Shown here piece by piece: positions 7,201 to 11,297 of a stretch of DNA of 11,297 nucleotides. Under the pieces are notes generated by a model. The model worked only from the letters and a program-made list of their open reading frames with translations. It was not told where the DNA came from and ran no database searches. The stretch's first letter is position 1. Each line of letters begins with the position of its first letter. This stretch comes from Bacteroidota bacterium (GTDB lineage Bacteria; Bacteroidota; Bacteroidia; Flavobacteriales_D; Crocinitomicaceae), in contig JAHKAT010000361.1 in the NCBI GenBank assembly GCA_018825925.1, forward strand, positions 1 through 11,297, given 5' to 3'. A program made the translations under genes and the position numbers.

Positions 7201-8308
7201 GCCCCCTCTTACCGGTGCAAGAAGAACTGATGGTTGGGCAAATACAGCCATAGCTAGAACTACATGGTTCCAATTTACAGCACCAGCTTCTGGATCCGTG
7301 CGCATTGATGCTACCGAAAGATTGTATAACGGTCAAGCAGCGGTATACAGTGGTGACTGTAATTTTTCTAGTTTGGTCCTAATTGGAGCGAATGATGACG
7401 ATGTTGATGGAGATTCCTTCATGCCAAACTTCACTTTGTGTGGACTGGTTCCGAATCAAGATTATTACTTAATGTTTGATGGATTTACCACCTTGGTCGG
7501 CAATTATTCTATAAAAATAAGAGAATTGGATCTATCTGCAGGAGTGCCGAATGGAGCCATGGTGGCCTGTGAAGGAAGTATGGTGAATTTATTTGATGGA
7601 TTATCAAACAGCGAAAAAGGAGGAGATTGGTCTGACCAAAACAACTCTTTCGTTTTAGTGAATGATAGTATTTTCAACACCTCAAACATTTTAGCGGGTA
7701 ATTATTTATTCAACTATGGAATAGTAGATGGTTGTGCTTCTGATACTGCGGAGGTAATGGTTACAGTGTTTAATAAGAACAAAGCTGGACAAGGACAAAT
7801 GGTTACCATTTGTAAAAACGAAAGTTTTAATCTTTTCCAAGGATTAACAGGCAATGTGGATTTGAATGGAACTTGGATTAGCTCGAACAATGACACGATA
7901 GAAAGTGGATTTATCAAGTTGCGTCAAATACCAGTGCCAGGTTCGTATATATTTACCTACGATGTAGACAACGGTGTTTGTCCAAAAGAATCTTCAACGG
8001 TGCAGGTGGTGGTTCAATCAAACTGCGACGCCTTGAGTATTGATGAACTTAGCTCCTCAAACATTCGAGTATACCCGAATCCAACGAAAGATTATTTTAC
8101 TATTCAAGCAGACAAGGGTATATCTCTTGACAATATGGAATTCGACATCTATGATGCACAAGGTAAATTGTTAAACATCAAAGCTGAAAAAACAGGAGTT
8201 TCTGCTTTCTCTTTTGATGTGCGCGAATTACCAAACGGATTATACTTGTTGAGAGTAATAGCTGCTGATGGTGCTGTTTTATACCATAGTAGCGTTTCTA
8301 AAAACTAA
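4208..8308 (+). CDS. Giant secreted beta-helix / FN3 / nidogen-like mosaic protein with T9SS type A sorting domain
   Basis: The protein is 1366 residues. Residues 1-21 are a signal peptide (MIKNLLSAFAFVILGTSLSFA, cut before Q22). Residues about 25-481 form a right-handed parallel beta-helix with Asn and Tyr ladders, ending in the usual DPQF...DFDGDARP...EIGADEF tail. Residues 486-573 are FN3-like (YAVCGTD). Residues 579-772 form a nidogen-like beta-sandwich (SNNGVVLF, LFWDDLED, QFIIQYSKKHD). Residues 775-864 and 866-960 are two more FN3 modules (VRALCSG, IRAVCGTN). Residues 965-1108 are a CUB/PPC-like module (NDNICDAETL, TTWFQFTAP, DYYLMFDG). Residues 1111-1270 are two tandem Ig-like modules. 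Residues 1281-1366 are the type A Por_Secre_tail domain (VYPNPTKDYFTI, DIYDAQGKLL, LPNGLYLLRV), which directs T9SS export and often anchoring. ATG 4208 is preferred because the signal peptide begins there; the open frame extends to TTG 4148 but adds only a non-signal-like leader. No lyase active site could be identified. A structural or adhesive role is inferred. Confidence 0.92.
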   Translation: MIKNLLSAFAFVILGTSLSFAQPMSGTYTINPALPAGGGNYQSFNAVATQLNIFGVVGAVTVNVEPGLYTDTLFLGNVIGTTPLNTITFQRKPGATAAVTLTSASNTITTSTIRLIDTKYITFRNLTVEGTGASYQRLVILDGTLANVAFRNCTFNGKLGASGSTSWTHIYASGSNVIGAGLTVDSCQMNNGSIPLYLVGSSTLRTTNVTVTNNNFNDYSYYGVYATYTDNLFVRKNNFTTTSTSTSYTIYSTNATGSAANRAEILNNNIDVTASSTFYGVYLSYFNSALNPSLIANNFFHNKSTGSTSIRYGVYLTACNGVDVLHNTIKINDGSTTTSRAIYLTSATPTGYTPGNYRICNNIIINNSTSTSATAGNLYYATSTAWAYVTQISNNIYQAANATFPFYNGSSFTDYPSWKTATNDTNSYVGDPQFVSATDLHVVGVLAHDKGLNFASVTTDFDGDARPLAPTNTVEIGADEFVLAACPRPAALTILSNDTNNVTAEWVSGPLSTSWVLEYGPEGFIPGTGTKVGVSTNPATVTGLTKNQFYEMYVYAVCGTDTSDAEGPTSFHSYDQGIYYEVDNTCLPGGFKDISLTGIQNPLLSDATTGFSLPFPLLLQGQKVDKITISNNGVVLFNTVSGTVSPFNGNTINTTALPGAYLFWDDLEDAGGMVYWEAIGTAPNRQFIIQYSKKHDAFTSGTPYSFQMIFEETTMNIYYVYNNVVVGSTTYDYGGSATVGLVSPGGARFPLSYINQSYLTNNQCVRFRHTSCSSINSLAIDYVNPDNLQLSWQAGASGAANGYEIIYDTAGFDLNTSGTSLTTTDLFVIIPNLQEKTTYDFYVRALCSGTQKGEWTKVTVTTLSFCSTPDNIALGVAVDSLMTSWAHTATPGYPLTGFELAYGWRDYDNANGFSTRKLKGPVYTDTTYDVNFVGGGIYDFYIRAVCGTNSSTFVGPFPFKMPLTNDNICDAETLLVNDSTYHFNNTGATVESGEAAIAPPLTGARRTDGWANTAIARTTWFQFTAPASGSVRIDATERLYNGQAAVYSGDCNFSSLVLIGANDDDVDGDSFMPNFTLCGLVPNQDYYLMFDGFTTLVGNYSIKIRELDLSAGVPNGAMVACEGSMVNLFDGLSNSEKGGDWSDQNNSFVLVNDSIFNTSNILAGNYLFNYGIVDGCASDTAEVMVTVFNKNKAGQGQMVTICKNESFNLFQGLTGNVDLNGTWISSNNDTIESGFIKLRQIPVPGSYIFTYDVDNGVCPKESSTVQVVVQSNCDALSIDELSSSNIRVYPNPTKDYFTIQADKGISLDNMEFDIYDAQGKLLNIKAEKTGVSAFSFDVRELPNGLYLLRVIAADGAVLYHSSVSKN
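4661..5395 (+). repeat. Beta-helix rungs with Asn and Tyr ladders (24-35 residue period)
   Basis: Within the 4208 gene, Asn-containing turns followed by an aliphatic or aromatic residue recur near residues 152, 186, 214, 238, 268, 298, 327, 362 and 395 (examples NNNF, NNF, NNNI, NNFF, HNTI, NNII, NNI). Between them a [YAI]-x-[VI]-Y-like strand recurs with its Tyr at 225, 251, 282, 315 and 343. This periodicity is what a stacked right-handed beta-helix gives, with an internal Asn ladder and an aromatic stack. It supports the fold assignment but does not show any enzyme activity. Confidence 0.7.
7538..8020 (+). repeat. Two tandem Ig-like modules of about 81 residues
   Basis: In the 4208 gene, residues about 1111-1190 and 1192-1271 align as a duplicated module. 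The first Cys lies at 1121 and 1202, followed by a parallel N-L-F-x-G-L segment (VNLFDGL, FNLFQGL). A central Trp lies at 1141 and 1223. Each copy ends with G-x-Y-x-F-x-Y (AGNYLFNY, PGSYIFTY), then a Cys and a V-rich final strand. The module type is widespread in T9SS cargo just before the sorting domain, where it probably acts as a spacer. Confidence 0.75.
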
Positions 8309-8331
8309 GAATAATCTAAAAATCATTAAAG

Positions 8332-11297
8332 ATGAATAGAAGAAGTCACAACTGGAAAGGCACTCTGATAATGAGAGTATGGAAAGGAAAGTTTCTTCTA
8401 TCTTTCTTAAGTATATTGTTAACGGGTTGGGCATCTTTTGCCCAACCTATTAACGACAACTGTAGTGGCGCAACCACACTTCAGGCAGCCGAACAGTGCA
8501 CTCCTGTTACAGGTAGTACTGCTGGCGCAACACAATCTGCCCCTTCTTGTTCGGGAACAGCAAATGATGATGTTTGGTACAAATTTTCAGCAACACAACC
8601 TGATTTGAGTGTGAAAGTTGTTGGATCCACATCTTTTAATCCTGTTCTTCAAGTTTTTTCTGGGTTTTGTGGTGGTTCTTCAATAGCATGTGTTGATCAA
8701 ACTGGAAATGGAGGAACCGAAACCGTAAACTTAACTGGCTTGACGGTTGGAGCAACCTATTGGTTTAGAGTGCATCATGCCCCTGCCACAATCTCAAGTA
8801 ATCCAATATTTTCGGTTTGTGTTAGTAGTCCGGCTTTTGAGCCGATCTGTAATCTCAATAGTCCGGAACCAGCCAACCGAATGAATCCATGTAATTTGGT
8901 TCCAAAAATATGTGAGGTGAATGGTTTTTGTGGAACAACGAGAGGGTATCACGCAACTCCTGGGGCAACTAATTACACGCCTTATTCTGTAGATACCTGG
9001 CCGGAATTAACCAGTGCGTTTTGCGGAACAATTGAAAATAATTCTTTCGCAAAATTCGTTGCAAATCAGCCAAATGTTGGATTGCGTGTATTCGGGTCAT
9101 GTGTTTCTGGAAGCGGTATTCAAATGATGTGCTTTACATTAAATACACCCATGGCATGTAATTCGGGGCCAATAACGACCTATGGATGCCAAAATTTAAT
9201 ACGATTAACGCCTGCCCCACAAGGTGGATTTGCATTTCAATTTACCAATTTGGTACCAGGGCAAACCTATTATTTAATGATTGATGGTAATGCGGGAGCA
9301 ATCTGTGATTATAAAGTTGCTGCGGATTATGGAGTTAGAACCTCAGTAAGTAGCTCACCAGCCAAAGGATTTATTTGTTTAGGAAATTCTATTACACTGA
9401 ATGCATCGGGTGGAGACGGAACCTATGCTTGGAACGCCAACCCAGATTTAAATACAACGAGCGGAAGTACCGTAATCGCCACCCCAACCACTCTAGGAAC
9501 AAAAAACTACATTGTAAATTCTCCTAGCTCCGATCCCGATTGTCCTGGTTCAGAGGATACTTCTATTGTAATTGTAACGACGGAACCTATCCCAGATGCC
9601 GGCTTTGATGAAATTTATTGTTTAGGTGATACTATCCGTTTGGACGGAACGCTAACAAATTCTAGTTCGAGCAAATTTTGGCAAACTTTCACTCCAGGAA
9701 TTACCCCACCACCATCGGTTCAATTTAAACCTAATTTTTCTAGTTTACGTCCAGATGTAATTGTAAACAAACCAGGTACGTACTATTTTATTCTTAATGA
9801 AAACAGTCCTACTTGTGGAAGTGGTAAAGATACTGTGAAAGTCGTTGTTTTTGTGCCAAGTCAAACAGTAACGTCTTTTCCACCAACTTGTAAAGGAGAT
9901 TCAAATGGACAAGTTGTAGTAAACAATCAATACGGACAAGAATACAGTATTGATGGAGGTTTAACGTGGTCTGTTTCCTCGACCTTAGATTCACTTAAAG
10001 AAGGCGGTTATTTGGCCTGTTCTAGGTTCAAAGGAGCGTGTATGGTTTGCGACAGTGTATATGTCGCCGCAGGCCAGCTTGTGACTGTTAATTCAACACC
10101 TGATACAACTGTATGTGAGAATGCATCGATATTTATTCAAAGTCAAGGCTTCAGCGGAACTACTTTCGACTATGTGTGGCAGCACATTCCGGATACTATT
10201 CAAACCACTGAGGTTTCACCCACTTATGACACTTTGTTCTTGGTTCATGCCATCAATGAAAATGGTTGTAAATCAGAATGGGACAGTATTGCGGTAAATT
10301 TACACCCTAGTTTGTCTGCTCTTTGGATCGAAAACCCACCAAAAGTTTGTTATGGAGATTCCATCTCCTTTTTGGCTGAAGTAACCGGTGGAAATGGTCA
10401 AGGTTATCAGTTTTTATGGAGCAACAATCGTACACTTGCTGGTAGCCCAAGCCGAAATTATGTCAGTTTTGAAGACTCAGATTCTATTTTTGTAAGAATT
10501 AACGATAATTGCGAGAGCACACCTGTTCGACTGAGTAGCTTTTTAGAGGTTCTTCCCTTGCCAATTCCTGATGTGAACATAGCGGTTGACTCCATGTGTG
10601 AATTGGCAGACTTTATTGTCGAAAACCTGCGGAATACCTCTGATTTAACCAAAATGGAATATACTTTTTCCAACGGAGAAACAGCCGATGGTTTTGGGTC
10701 GGTTTCCACCAATGGATTAAAAGCAGGTACTTATGGTTTTGAAACTTACCTTGAAACTGTAGACGGTTGTACATCAACCACCCGTTTTGATTCTGTTTTT
10801 GTATCCATGCCAGTGCCTGTAGCTTCATTTAAAATGACACCTCTTCGCCTTATGGATTCAGATCCGTCTGCTGAGTTTGAAGTAACGACAGTTGGAAATT
10901 ATAATTACCTGTGGTATTTTCAAGACGGGAGCCCAGGATCGGGTACAGCAAAGATAGAGAAGACTGTTTTTCCAAAAGGAATGTCGGGATTTTACCTCGT
11001 AGAACTTGAAGTTTATTCAGATTTTGGATGTTCAAACATAACCAGTACATCGATAGAGATAGTACCTGATTTAAGCATCTATATCCCTAATAGTTTTACG
11101 CCAGATGATGACGAGCACAACCCAACTTGGCGTTATGTAATATCAGGCATTGATGTAACAGATTTTTCAATTGAGGTTTACAACCGCTGGGGAGAAATAG
11201 TGTGGAAAAGCAAATCGGTTGATGAATTTTGGGACGGAAAGGTAAACGGACAAAGAGTTCCTAATGGAGCGTATGTTTGGAATCTTAAGACCAAGCG
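8332..11297 (+). CDS. Giant secreted Cys-rich Ig/PKD-like protein with T9SS type B C-terminal domain (3' end outside window)
   Basis: An open frame of 988 codons runs off the right edge with two bases left over (CG, probably Arg). The signal peptide core FLLSFLSILLTGWASFA is cut before Q38. Residues 40-165 are a CUB/PPC-like module (INDNCSGATTL, DDVWYKFSA) of the same family as one in the preceding gene. Residues 172-335 form a Cys-rich module (CEVNGFCGTTRGY, CGTIENNSFAKF, TYYLMIDGNAG) seen in gliding-associated proteins. Residues 348-416 and 420-507 are Ig/PKD-like. Residues 513-580 are SprB-like (CKGDSNGQVVV). Residues 588-826 hold about three further Ig-like units, and 828-911 is PKD-like (FQDGSPGSG). 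From 914 the CHU_C/TIGR04131 domain begins (IPNSFTPDDDEHN, EVYNRWGEIVWKS, FWDGKV, VPNGAYVWNLKTK); perhaps 20 residues are missing. The frame starts 23 bp after the upstream stop, so the two are probably co-transcribed. ATG 8332 is chosen for its AT-rich leader; ATG 8371 (residue 14) would give a shorter signal peptide. No enzyme motif is visible. Confidence 0.9.
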   Translation, partial: MNRRSHNWKGTLIMRVWKGKFLLSFLSILLTGWASFAQPINDNCSGATTLQAAEQCTPVTGSTAGATQSAPSCSGTANDDVWYKFSATQPDLSVKVVGSTSFNPVLQVFSGFCGGSSIACVDQTGNGGTETVNLTGLTVGATYWFRVHHAPATISSNPIFSVCVSSPAFEPICNLNSPEPANRMNPCNLVPKICEVNGFCGTTRGYHATPGATNYTPYSVDTWPELTSAFCGTIENNSFAKFVANQPNVGLRVFGSCVSGSGIQMMCFTLNTPMACNSGPITTYGCQNLIRLTPAPQGGFAFQFTNLVPGQTYYLMIDGNAGAICDYKVAADYGVRTSVSSSPAKGFICLGNSITLNASGGDGTYAWNANPDLNTTSGSTVIATPTTLGTKNYIVNSPSSDPDCPGSEDTSIVIVTTEPIPDAGFDEIYCLGDTIRLDGTLTNSSSSKFWQTFTPGITPPPSVQFKPNFSSLRPDVIVNKPGTYYFILNENSPTCGSGKDTVKVVVFVPSQTVTSFPPTCKGDSNGQVVVNNQYGQEYSIDGGLTWSVSSTLDSLKEGGYLACSRFKGACMVCDSVYVAAGQLVTVNSTPDTTVCENASIFIQSQGFSGTTFDYVWQHIPDTIQTTEVSPTYDTLFLVHAINENGCKSEWDSIAVNLHPSLSALWIENPPKVCYGDSISFLAEVTGGNGQGYQFLWSNNRTLAGSPSRNYVSFEDSDSIFVRINDNCESTPVRLSSFLEVLPLPIPDVNIAVDSMCELADFIVENLRNTSDLTKMEYTFSNGETADGFGSVSTNGLKAGTYGFETYLETVDGCTSTTRFDSVFVSMPVPVASFKMTPLRLMDSDPSAEFEVTTVGNYNYLWYFQDGSPGSGTAKIEKTVFPKGMSGFYLVELEVYSDFGCSNITSTSIEIVPDLSIYIPNSFTPDDDEHNPTWRYVISGIDVTDFSIEVYNRWGEIVWKSKSVDEFWDGKVNGQRVPNGAYVWNLKTK

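Noticed and set aside
5003..7917. Several minus-strand open frames of 60-79 codons opposite the 4208 gene
   Set aside because: They lie antisense to a continuous coding frame with clear FN3, Ig and sorting domains. Their products are compositionally odd and match nothing I recognise.
9809..11050. Short open frames of 60-84 codons, mostly minus strand, in the right third of the window
   Set aside because: The plus-strand frame from 8332 is open throughout and carries Ig/PKD-like and CHU_C motifs, so these are shadows.
1..11297. CRISPR array, insertion sequence, tRNA/rRNA, toxin-antitoxin or anti-phage system
   Set aside because: No regularly spaced direct repeats, transposase motifs, terminal inverted repeats, cloverleaf sequence or defence-protein motifs were found on reading both strands.

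Overview
The window looks like chromosomal DNA of a Bacteroidota bacterium, probably in or near the Flavobacteriales. The DNA is AT-rich and no gene has a clear Shine-Dalgarno site. Three very long genes encode secreted multidomain proteins that end in the sorting domains of the type IX secretion system (T9SS), which is essentially limited to this phylum. The order-level placement is inference.

Layout from left to right. Positions 3-356 (+) hold the last 117 codons of recJ, the single-strand-specific 5'-3' exonuclease of DNA repair. It converges on a long minus-strand gene, and a perfect 14-bp hairpin with A/T tails between them (405-435) can serve as a terminator for both. Positions 472-3480 (-) encode a 1002-residue secreted protein. 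It has a signal peptide, a lectin-like beta-sandwich, an unusually regular alternation of Ig-like and SprB-like modules (period about 159 residues), and a type B (gliding-motility-associated, CHU_C) sorting domain. Positions 3481-4207 form a divergent, very AT-rich 727-bp intergenic region with two perfect palindromes but no promoter that I can call.

Positions 4208-8308 (+) encode a 1366-residue mosaic: an Asn/Tyr-ladder beta-helix, FN3, a nidogen-like beta-sandwich, two FN3, a CUB/PPC-like module, two tandem Ig-like modules, and a type A (Por_Secre_tail) sorting domain. Only 23 bp later, positions 8332-11297 (+) hold a further open frame of 988 codons that runs off the window. It starts with a signal peptide and a CUB/PPC-like module, continues through Cys-rich and Ig/PKD-like modules, and reaches into a type B sorting domain.

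Taken together, the locus next to recJ makes giant T9SS cargo for the cell surface or for release. The two plus-strand genes probably form one transcript, and the minus-strand gene is divergently expressed. Adhesion, glycan binding or matrix building are plausible roles, but no catalytic site is visible and no substrate can be named. I found no RNA gene, mobile element, CRISPR array, toxin-antitoxin pair or defence system. The unusual content is the protein architecture, not a recognisable new genetic system.
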